64,000 nt of DNA from Psococerastis gibbosa (taxonomy: Eukaryota; Arthropoda; Insecta; Psocodea; Psocidae): assembly GCA_963971405.1 (NCBI GenBank), contig OZ020486.1:36107419-36171418 (forward strand). The letters are read 5' to 3'. How positions within the stretch are numbered: the first letter of the stretch is position 1; every line of letters starts with the position of its first letter. Shown piece by piece: positions 35,601 to 46,400 of the stretch. Both the position numbers and the translations under genes were made by a program. A model generated the notes under the pieces. The model worked only from the letters and a program-made list of their open reading frames with translations, did not search any database and was not told the origin of the DNA.

Positions 35601-36300
35601 AGTGGGAGAACTTAGAACTTGGTACATGCGCTACCGCAGGGTGCCGGCTGCTGGCCAGGTGGCGTCACCTGGAACATCTTGTATTTAACAATCTAAACAA
35701 CTTATGCCAATATACTAAAGCCGTGATTTGTTAGATAGCCTTCACGCGTTGAAGATGTAATGAAATTAACCTAACTAGTTACGATACCTATGCACCTATG
35801 ACACACATGTATTTATTTACATTGTTAAGACAGTCAATGCCAATGCGATCAGTGAGATTTGCTGAAGTTCAATAAGCTTGCATTATACACTAAGGGTATT
35901 CGCAATGTTTAAATTATCGAATTACTGAGTTAAAAGTGGTACGGTATCCAAGTTACCACGCATTGTGAGTGGATCTCTGGGTGGGTAAATGTGCGAAATC
36001 GAAACTAGCTGCCTTATTTTATTTACATTTATTTTAACTTCTGACGTAGCACAATTGCACCAAAACTAGATTTCAAAAAATTCTTTCGAGTTGCAGGTTC
36101 ACCGTACTCATAAACAACGGCTAATATGGATCGAAGTGCTGGTTAAGAGTTTAACTCGCTTTAACCAAGACTGAAGTGGGTTTAGCTAACACGTTGGTTG
36201 GTTAGCTCAGTTTTCCCTTTTCACGAGTGTTAACTCAACTTGAATTAATGCACATAACTGGGGATAACTCGATAACATCAGCATTTTTTTTTTTTTTAAT
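35600..36300. other. Intergenic, nothing recognised
   Basis: A GC-richer 100 bases (35590-35680) is followed by AT-rich sequence. No supported feature. Confidence 0.4.
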
Positions 36301-36304
36301 AAAA

Positions 36305-36470
36305 GATTTTTGCATACAAACAATTTAATGAATGTATCCGTTTCACCTCTTCAGTCGCCTCTGCAGGTTAGTACCCGTGTTGAGTTACGACACGTCTCCG
36401 ATCGCATGGCGTGGAAAGAATCGCACAAGTGCAAGCACGTTACCACCTGGCCATCGAAGACGACATTATT
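36305..36470 (-). repeat. SINE-3 copy
   Basis: The reverse complement of CGATGGCCAGGTGGTAACGT (head), then GATCGGAGACGTGTCGTAAC, CAACACGGGTACTAACCTG and CATTAAATTGTTTGTATGC. It belongs to the same family as 43848-44030. Confidence 0.8.
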
Positions 36471-36662
36471 AATACCCTTACTAAAACTTAGAATTTTGTG
36501 AAAGCACAGCCCGTGCAAACACTGCCACCTACCCTCTAGTGCTTTTACAATAATTATTGATGAATGTGTTTACAGTTTTCGCCTAGTTTAAAATATGGTA
36601 AGGTACACAGAAGGGCTGAGCCGACCATAATTTTTGGGAATGTGCAGTACCTACTATACAGT

Positions 36663-36693
<31 letters not shown>
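36663..36693. repeat. Poly-T tract of about 30
   Basis: An uninterrupted T run after CAGTCCA. It could be the A-tail of a minus-strand retroelement, but no element body is recognisable beside it. Confidence 0.85.
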
Positions 36694-37380
36694 GTAAATT
36701 CATTCCTTACTGACAGGAAACGCTTCAAAAACATTATACCTAACTATAGTACCTACATATGTGACGAGAAAGGAAAAGCCCCACAAATATCTCGCCTTTT
36801 GTTTTTTTAACTATTGTACGTCTGTTTTAAACAGATCCTACATACGGTGTATTTACGCGGATCAATGAATGTAAAAGGATAAGACAATACGTATACGATC
36901 CTTGTTGAGCCTAAAAAAGTCCTGCTTAATATTGTGAACCACAAAGCGTGTCGAGTTAGCTAAATACTTATCTGACAACCTATTGTTTTATGCCACTATC
37001 ACGAAGAGCCTGTAAAAAATTACCGCGATTGTGAGTCCTTATTAAAAATATAATAGGGCCTACAACTATAAATTACGGCTTCCACATCACACAATTTTAC
37101 ATAAGTAATAGGCATAATTATATATGATTGCTTCCCTAGGTATAGTTTCTGACATTATCAGCAGAGGAAGCACATTAAAAGTTTTGTGACATGCAATAAA
37201 CGCGTGTACGTAAAAAGGGCACATAGGCTATAAGTATACTGTATTTGACTTTTAAAACCAAAATTAGGCTACTATTTTCCCCATACAGCTCAAACTTTTC
37301 ATAAGAAAGCAAAGCATGCCGGCTCTATGTCGTTGCGGTAATACCACAATAAAATTACAATAAATTTCCCACATAGTCAG
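36694..37380. other. Intergenic, nothing recognised
   Basis: AT-rich sequence without supported genes or repeats. Confidence 0.4.
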
Positions 37381-37384
37381 CGAA

Positions 37385-37650
37385 GATATAGATGTCTATC
37401 AGATATCTAGACTTAGATATGAATATCTACATCTGAAATAGTTATGATATAGACGTTTCGTGGACGTCAATGGAAATAATGTCTACACCTAAACGTTTTT
37501 AAGTCATTTGATAGATATCATTTGATAGATATCATGATCTCAAGATGTCTACACGCGGGTTGACTCGAGCTATCTGCAAGATATCTAGAAGATATGAATA
37601 ACTTCATTTATATACGTTATATCTGTTAGATTTTTCAAATCTACCTAAGA
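37385..37650. repeat. Cluster of AGATATCT-type half-palindromes
   Basis: Words such as AGATGTCTATCAGATATCTA, GATATGAATATCTACATCTG, TGATAGATATCATTTGATAG and GCAAGATATCTAGAAGATAT recur irregularly on both strands. The mixture of short direct and inverted copies suggests a worn internally repeated element. It is unclassified. Confidence 0.55.
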
Positions 37651-37762
37651 CGCGTCTATAACACATCTTCAAGATGGCATTGGGCTACTAGGGTTGTAGA
37701 AGTTTGTAGTAACTGGTATAAGTGTTTTCCTATAAATTGAGTAGAATAGAATTGGATATTAA

Positions 37763-38055
37763 TGGGCCTACTATGCCGTTTGGTATTAGGCGGGGTTTCC
37801 ACATACGTCAATGGTCAATGGTAAATATGGTTTTGACGTGGTAGCAGACATTTTTAGTATGTCTTTAATGTCTGCTGAAACGTCAATACCACATTTACCA
37901 TTGACCATTGACGTCTCTGGAAACCCCGCCTTTGCTTATTCTTGGGGTTAAAAATGTAAACAAAACAATTTTAAATAGCACTTTCCATTATAAAATAATT
38001 TTGTTTACATTTTTAATCCCAGGTTAGGATTAAAAATAATCACCATAGTACGCCG
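37763..38055. mobile_element. MITE-A copy split by a PIF-B insertion
   Basis: The left end GGGCCTACTATGCCGTTTGG + TATTA is separated from the rest (GCTTATTCTTGGGGTTAAAA, ATGTAAACAAAACAATTT) by the palindrome at 37789-37930. Removing the palindrome and one TTA copy gives the uninterrupted order seen at 40046-40185. Confidence 0.85.
37789..37930. mobile_element. PIF-B palindromic MITE, copy 2
   Basis: Begins GGCGGGGTTTCCACATACGT and ends ACGTCTCTGGAAACCCCGCC. The arms contain CAATGGTCAATGGTAAATAT and TTTGACGTGGTAGCAGACAT. TTA precedes it and TTT follows (one change from a TTA duplication). The terminal 12-14 bases and the ACGTGGTAGCAGACAT block are shared with the copies at 14403 and 48107; the rest of the arms differs. 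Confidence 0.9.
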
Positions 38056-40045
38056 GCGGGGATAGAGGCTTAACCACCACTCTTTTAATTTTTATATTAA
38101 TTTAAAAATCATAGGAATATATAGTATGTATAGTGTGTATCGTAATAGATAGCTCAGGACTCAGCGGGGAGAGCGGTTATTAATTGTGGCGTTACTTATG
38201 TATTTATGCACTGTATGTGTATTGTATATATCTAGGCCTATCATTTCAGATTAAAAACAACGTCAACAACGCAAGGAATAAATGCGAACTAAAAAATGTA
38301 AAAAAAAAATTGATAATGAAGAAAAAAATAGTACAATGTCGGGAGTTTTGACGGAAGTACGACCCCAATTAAATTCAACCCTTTCCGACTTTAAAATATA
38401 CAGTCCTTAGCTAATTCGAATGCCAGTTATTAGTCATGACGATGCAAGTTGATGGCACAAAAATAACATGAAAGCTGGCGCTCATTAATAAATCGAATTA
38501 ATGGTCCCGTGTCTTCGGGCAAAACCATTAACAGTATTCGATGATCCATCATTTAGGTGTAGATCATTCAAGGTGATTTTTTGATGAATGTTCCAGATAA
38601 AAAACTAGGTACCAACATTAGGCACCGATCATTAAATAGAAAAGCAACTAGGAATCAAACTTGCATCAGATGACCTTAAATTTTATCTGCTTAAATGTTT
38701 ACATGACAATTCAATTGGGACGCACCCTGAGCAATTCCTGGCGAATTTATAGGCCTTCAACGAGATATTATTATTAGATAGGTACCGGACAGTTATTTAA
38801 GTAATATATTTTTATTTTAAGTAATGTTACTTCGACTTCATACAGAAAATGCGAATTAGTATGAGGTATTTTGCCAGTTGCGAGATTGAGATCATTGCGA
38901 GTATTGAGTCAGAAGTTATCTTCGTCAGCAGTATATTATTATTATTATTTCACCCTCTTAATGTAAACAAAATATTGTGTATTATCAAAATTAACATATT
39001 TTAGGAGGTGTTCAAATAGCAATGTTGCCAATATAACCACTGTGGAACGAGAATTTAATTAATTAGTTCATACGCCATGTTGTTTTCAAAAAATTTGGAA
39101 AGATTCCCCCTTAATTAAGAACCGGTAAATGGTGAATTAGTCACTAGATTTTTGACCTCACTAGCCAAGGCTGTGTTTGTTTACACACCAAACAAAAGTA
39201 TACATGTGTGACCGATAACAGTGGCCTAGCCAGCTTCGTCGTTGGTCCACAGCGGCTTGGTACCTTTCTCAATGAAAGTGACCATCAAATGACCGTGACG
39301 AAGCGCAGGGATCTACAAGGTACATTGGGCAACCACATCTGGAAGACTGGTACAAGGCCGACGGCTTAACTGCTCCGTGAACCTGCCCAACCGAATTAAA
39401 CTACATAACTTCATCTCACCATACACAATGTATAAGAACTAAATAGACCTGTTTTTAATGTCAGGTCTATATTATTGTGCATGACCTTGACTTTGAAATG
39501 AACAATAAGTTCATTGACTTAATTGTTGTCCTGATAATTCTAATCGGGGAAAACACAAGATACGCGATGACACAAGCTGGAAACATCGTCTGGAATTAAG
39601 AAACGATTAGCCCACAGGCACCTTGTTTTAAATTGTCTTTGAATTAAATGTCAGTCTATGAACTCTCTACCAATACATAGGCTTTCATCGTTATTTTAAA
39701 AAAATGCACCTTCTAACCAATCGCCATTTCCAACATGCCCAATGGTAAATTTCTTCAATTTTTTTCGTTGTTTACCATTTCAACCTTGGTACTCAATAAT
39801 TGTTGTGCTGCGTGTCACGACAATTGAGTTAGGGATTTATTCAACAAGAAGACGAAGCAGATCCCAACTGCAACTAATTAGTCAGATAACCCACCAAAAT
39901 AATGAGACACTTGAGGAGTCAAAATTGTACATAAGTTGTTTATTCATTTTTACATCTTCGATATTGTTTTTTAATTAATATTGCATAAAAAATATTAATA
40001 TCGGAACATTAATGGCGTCAACAGTCAAGGTGACCTTTTACCTGC
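38056..40045. other. Upstream flank of ebony, no gene recognised
   Basis: AT-rich. A GC-richer block at about 39225-39410 (GTGGCCTAGCCAGCTTCGTC, AAGGCCGACGGCTTAACTGC) does not match a tRNA, SINE or coding family known to me. Any ebony enhancer would be expected here or in intron 1, but none can be read from sequence alone. Confidence 0.4.
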
Positions 40046-40185
40046 GGGCCTACTATGCCGTTTAGTAATATAACTTATTCCTGGGGTTAAAAATGTCAAC
40101 AAAACCATTTTGAATAACACTTTACATTCTAAAATTTTCTTGTTCACATTGTTAACCCCAGGTTAAGATTAAAAACAGTAGTAGT
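40046..40185. mobile_element. MITE-A copy just upstream of ebony
   Basis: GGGCCTACTATGCCGTTTAG, TATTCCTGGGGTTAAAAATG, TTGAATAACACTTTACATTC and TGTTCACATTGTTAACCCCA are the standard MITE-A order. The right terminus is worn. It ends about 70 bases before the ebony initiator codon. Confidence 0.85.
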
Positions 40186-40252
40186 AGTACCTAACAAAAC
40201 CATCGGAGAATAATTCAGAAGAGACCATAAGAATGTTAACATATGTGAACAG

Positions 40253-40411
40253 ATGGGGAGTCTGATGCCTGCTCTCTCAATCCTAAAAGGACAAACGGAA
40301 ATTTTGCTCCGAAAGGACGATCCAGTGACTCTTCACCGGATTTTTGAACACACATTGGAAGCAATTGAGAATTTGAACAACAACAATGACAAGTTTCCCT
40401 CCATCCATGGG
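40253..40411 (+). CDS. ebony: Ebony exon 1
   Basis: ATG at 40253 gives MGSLMPALSILKGQTEILLR and then TLHRIFEHTLEAIENL. The match to the fly N-terminus fixes the start. Donor GGG/GTGAGT, phase 0. A possible 5' UTR acceptor (AATTCAG at about 40219) means an upstream non-coding exon is possible. Confidence 0.92.
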
Positions 40412-43400
40412 GTGAGTACTAGAAGAATTTACATTTTTTTTAAAGACAGTAAATAGAAAATAAACATTTTAATATGTAGGTATAATCAAAACCTGAAGGG
40501 CCCACTCGGCAACCCCACAGCCGTTTCGATATTGTTACAATATATGAAATCGTCTCCCTTGTAACTTTGTAATACCGTATTTTGAACATTGTAATATCAA
40601 ATAGGTAACTAATAAAATTTTCTGATACTTCATTGTTTTGTGTTGAATAAGATACCCGCAAGTGCCAGAGTAAAGTAATTACTGCATGTTAGGAAGCATC
40701 TAACCTATTCATACCATTTTTTTTTACTGTTTTCATCTGCTGTCGCATCCTGCGTATGATTTTCATTTATTATTCTTAGGTTAAAAGCGGTCGGGTTTTT
40801 GGTGCTGCAGCCTTTGACTTACTGTAACCAGGTTCGCCTCCTATTGTAACCTTAGGTTTCATATTGTGTACCTGTTGTTGTAACTTTCCTTTGCACAGGT
40901 AGCTGTTTCGGCCCCGTAACTGAGCAGCCCGATTTTTGTTTCAATATTAGTCAAGGTCACCGTAGCATAGCCACTCAACAACCTCCTCACAAACTTGCCA
41001 ACTCCTATCAGACCTGCAAGGATTCTGGCAGTCTCCATCATGTACCCGGTCATTGAGACAATCGAAATAGCAGCAGCAGCAGCAGCAGGATGCAGAGTTT
41101 TCACTTTGACAAGTTGCTGCAAGTCAGAGATTCCAACAAGAAACACTGTACTTCCACAAGCACATGAACTCTTAATTGAAACCAAAACATGTACTTCACT
41201 GCACATAATATTGTAGTTGATAGCCAACGTAATTTCTTCACAGATTTCTGTCCAACCTAGCGTTCCACAAGTAATCTACAACAACACCGCCATTTCTCTA
41301 AGCCAGTTGAACGAAGATTCAAATCAGCTTGCACGAGGCATTCTTGAGAATTACGCAGCTGTGGGCAATGAGGACGGAGACACGGTCGTCGTAGTCGACC
41401 TGCCACCCAGTCCTGAGCTCATCACCACCCTCTTGGCAATTTGGAAACTGGAAGCAGCGTATCTGCCACTGGACGCAGGGTTTCCCAACCAGCGAGTTCA
41501 TCATATCCTTGCCGAAAGTGCTCCAGCACTTGTCATTGCTGAGCATGGTCAGTGATATTTTCACAAATAATGACAGTTAGCTTATTGACAGTGGGGAAAC
41601 TATAAATCTGGGCCGCCTATACCGGTACTCCAAAATTTCAATAGATGAAACAGGTTATTAAGCCCTGAAGAGATATGTCGTTGGTAGAACACAGGAATAG
41701 TGATACTACCAATAGATACCTATCGTATCCCCCCCCCCTCCCCGTGGAAAAGTTTTGAAAAAGTAGGTGCGAAAAGGCTCCTGCGCACCGCACAGGCTCG
41801 CCCAGGTAGCTTCGCGATTGCTTACAGTATGGAAAATCAATAAAAGTTGTACGTGACTATATATACTTTAATATACGGATTAAACTATTTACGAACAGGC
41901 CTGTAACTAGATAGAATTGAACTTTCCAGACGTGTGGCCGTTTACTGGGTAGTTACATAGCCTACTATCTACGATACATAGGATATCAGCCCTCCCCCCC
42001 CCCCCCCGAAAAAATCCTTGTTACGGGCCTGACAGAGTTGGTCACATTTTAAGGATTTTCATATTTTTTAACGTAGAACCTATGCAGTAAGTAATTTATT
42101 TCTTATCCAGAAAACTATGAGAGATATGGTGAGCGAAATGTCATAACATTCGACCAGCTGAAAGCCAAAAGCTCAAGATACTCAACAGCGAATTTGCCAC
42201 TGGAGACGTACTGGGGTAAACGAACCCCAGAACAAAGTCGAATCGCAATTATCCTGTATACATCGGGTAGCACGGGAGTTCCTAAAGGTAAGCTGTTAAT
42301 CAGTGCTAGATTATTATTATTAATTGTAGTTTTTCAGACTGATAATTAATACGTAAAACTACTGTATTTACGATGCATGTGTATGTAACACTTAGGCCTA
42401 GATACCACACGTACTATATTATATAGACACGGTAAAGCCAACATGAATGACACACCGCAGAACTAAATTCTAAGAGACTTGAAACTTAGTTTACTAATAG
42501 GTACTTCTTGGAGCAAGCACGTAGCCAGGATTTTATTTCGGGGGGGGGGGGGAGGGGCTAACTACCATGGGGTCGGCGCCCCCCCCCCGGAAATTTTTAA
42601 GAATTTACATGCAAAAACACACAGTTTTAGTGTTTTTAGAGGGAGAACATCAAACTGAACAATGCAAGGATAAAAAAGTGTGATCTCTTCCAAACACAGA
42701 ATATTGAATGTAAAAATTACTTTTATTAATAAATCAGCTCCATAATAATGTATCCAAAAAACTCATCTCATTTACAATAATAATCTCTTTTTTTTTTCTT
42801 TTCTTTTTTTACATTTCGGGAGGGGGGGGCTTCAGCCACCCAAATCCCCCTCCCTGGCTACGTGCCTGTCTTGAAGAAAGATTTGTTATGTCAATCAATG
42901 AATGGTCATGTTCACTACAGACAGCTAATAATTCAAAATTTTTGGCCAAGAATAATAAAAAGTAACCCAAATAGAAGAAATTCCTTTGCAAGGATTTATC
43001 TTTATTGGCTTTACGAGAAATGGAGGAGAATCTGTCAGAATCTTGTAAATTTTATAGACAAATTTCCATTACTTGAGACAGAGAAATCGTGGTTGTAGAA
43101 AATAAATCTTTACAACAATAATTTGTGTGAAATGGGTTAGGGCTCTCTCTCGGAGGTTGGTGGAAGCAATGCCACAAGGTAGAAGACCTATCGGCAGACC
43201 GAGAACAACCCTCGAGGAAAGAATTGAACAACTCGCCGGAGCAAGAGGAGAAACAATGGCAGGGCTCAAGGTGTCCGCATCCGACCGGGTCAAGTACGAG
43301 AAATGGGTCCGGGACAACCCCCTCTACTAAGAGGAAAGGGTTAGGGTTCTAAATATAATTATAATATTTAAATAAATAGGCCTATTGTTTATTTTGAATA

Positions 43401-46400
43401 ATCAGTGACAGTGGGTATTGTTATTTGTGGTTTTTTCAGGAGTGCGACTGCAGCACCGAGTTGTTTTGAACAGGCTGAAATGGCAATGGAAAACGTTTCC
43501 CTATTCCGCGACAGAGCACGTAACTCTGTTCAAGACCGCGCTCACGTTTGTTGACTCGGTAGCTGAGCTGTGGGGACCTTTGCTGACCGGGCGATCTGTC
43601 GTTGTCCTCAACAAGAGCGATATCGTCAACACCGAGACTTTTATTAATCTCTGTGAAAAGCATGAGGTGAGCACTAAGGAACTAAGCTATAGCTCGTATA
43701 CGAGATAAGATAATACGTATACAATGATTTTTCAGCTTCTTGGTACACACAGCAGTAGCTATAGTACATACAGCAGGTATTTTGAGCCCATTTCATACCT
43801 CAAATAGATGAATTAGTAATTGCGAGGTTTTCACGGACATCTAATAAAGCGACTTCGGTGGCAAGGTGGTAGCGTGCTTGTACTTGTGCGAGTCTCTACA
43901 CACCTTGCGGTCGGAGACGTGTCGCAACCTCGACACAAGTACCTATTAGGTGACTTAGTGAGGCGATTAAAGAGGTTATTCGGATACATTCATTAAATTG
44001 TTTGTATGCGATTTAACCTTTTTGAAAAATAGAAAAAAAAATATTGGCTAGGATTTATGTGAGTGTGAGTGTGAGTGAGAATGCTTATTTAGTTCTAAGG
44101 TGCCTATAATAGCAATTTGATAAATGTTTGTAAATTGTACTACTGTATTTGGTGCTAACTCCTAGTCGAGTGGAAGACTCCACTATGGTGATAACTATAA
44201 ATTAGTCTTTTAGGGAGATTCGTCTACCTAATGAGACGGCGACCAATGTTCGACTTCCGGAAAATGTCTACATAACTTTTCATTTCATGACCCCCTGAGC
44301 CTAAAACCACCCTCCGTTCAAAATGTCATATCGAATTTAGAAAACACTCTAACTTCCGAATTTGATGAAACTTGGCACAAAAATTGGTCACACAAATGTC
44401 TTGATCGAGTTCGTTAACCAGCTAGATCCACTATTTAGTTACAAGATGGCGGACGATTAAAACCTTATATAATTCATATTTCAATTAATATTGGTCGCAG
44501 AGGAATGAATTAAAATTTGACAGAAATCCCGTATTACTATCTACGAAAATGGTAATCTACACTGTTTTATACGACAAATCAACGATTTCCAATCAAAGTG
44601 AAAATAATTTGATAAGTAAAAGTCGTCATTGTGGTTCGAAATTTGGAGCACAAGAGTGTTTTGTGTGTTGACGTTGTGGTCGGGAAAAGAATGAAGTATT
44701 TTTATTTTTATCTACACACATAGCGTAGCATACTGTATTTATAGAGGAAAAGCGGAGTCTGCGCTTGCATGGAATCTCCCTACACCTGATCGTCCAGAGC
44801 CGAAAGGGATTTTTATTGCTTTCCAATTTATACGTAGTATAAGGAAAGCTTTGTGATGGTCGAAATTTTCGATTCCGAGATTTCAACGGATTTACACGTT
44901 TTGAGGCTCCAGGAACCCAAAAAAGTGTTTTTTACGAAATGTCTGTCTGTCGCTTTGTCTGTCGCTCTGTCGCTCTGTGTGTCTGTCTGTGCGTCGATTT
45001 CCGGGCAAACTACTCGGTCGATTTTGATGAAATTCAGCATGTAGGTTCACAAAATCATACCTCGGGACCATTTTTCTTTTTTTTGGCTAACTCAATTTGG
45101 GGGGGTTTTATTTTCAAAAAACTACAAAAAAAACGTCTAAAAAAATTATTTCTCCAAAACGGCTCCAACGATTTCTTGTTAAATTCGCATATATTGTAGT
45201 CGTTATTAATGTTGACAAAATGCGAGGGGTCGCTTGCCCCTTGATAGTTTGCTTCTGGGGGTAAAAAAAATAAAAATAACTAAATTTTAATGAAAAATGA
45301 CTAAAAAATAATTTTTCTGTGAAATCTTTCCATCTATGATTTCTACCTTCAGGTATATTTTAGGTGTTAAATTGAGTAACGAAACCAGACAGGTTGCCTT
45401 CCCAAAAAATTATTTGGTTTTGTGTAAAAAAATGTTTTTGAAAAATGATAGAAAATTGACGGTCAAATACATTGCGTGCCCTGCCATTATTATTGCTGTG
45501 TGGTAATTTGTTGGTCTGACCTATCTAGAATTTACCTCGCCTCCAGTGACGGTGGACCAGGTGTACACCCCCCCCCCCCCAGATGCCCGAAATTTAACTA
45601 TAGGAAAATTATTTACCATGAAATTACTCATTTTCTCTAGCTACTACTTGATAAATTGGAACACATGTTCGAGTAAACTCGGACCGGTTCTTTATTTATT
45701 TATTTATTTATCTATTTATATATCTGGCTCATCTGGGTGCTGTTTCTCATTCAACTACATACGAGTAGTTGTAAAAAGAAAGAAAAACTATACCCCTATA
45801 CTAACACATTGATAGTCATTGTATTCCAACCGAAAAATGTAGGCCTAATTTCGAATAGTTGAAGGTCTGCAGCCGCGATCCGATAGTTTTCCTCTGGCGA
45901 ACATTTCACATTCCCCATTCGCTATATAGTTTATTGATTTGGGTTGTCTCGCTGCACTTGACCGACCATGAATGGAGCCCCTAATAAGGGGATTTTCAAG
46001 CATAACTGTCGCTGTTCAAGCGACGATACTGTCTAGCTGGTGCCAACGAATTACCAGATAATGGCCAAGGTTAAGTGTTCTTGCGCAAGACGAATCGCAT
46101 AGGGTTTTGAAATGAAGTAGCCGTCATGAAGGCTATGCATCCAGCATTTGGGACTGCCTCCAAGTACCTGTGCGTTGTATATAGTAATTCCTATTTTATA
46201 GCATGATGAAGAACAGCTGGTCTAAGCCAGGAGTTCCCAGCCTTTCCAAACAGCGGTGCACCATTAGAGTTACACAAATGAAGGCAGTGCACCAACTGCA
46301 TAAATAATGGCGTGAACGTTTCAGAAAGATTTAATACCATAACAGCCTCATAAAAATTAAAATAAACCCAATAAATTAATCACTACTAAAAATATGTATA

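Noticed and set aside
36663-36693. Poly-A tail of a minus-strand retrocopy
   Set aside because: No retroelement or gene body could be recognised on the adjoining side, so only the homopolymer is reported.
40859-41227. Minus-strand 122-codon frame in ebony intron 1
   Set aside because: It crosses an (AGC)n run that keeps the frame open, has no family motif and is opposed by another open frame.
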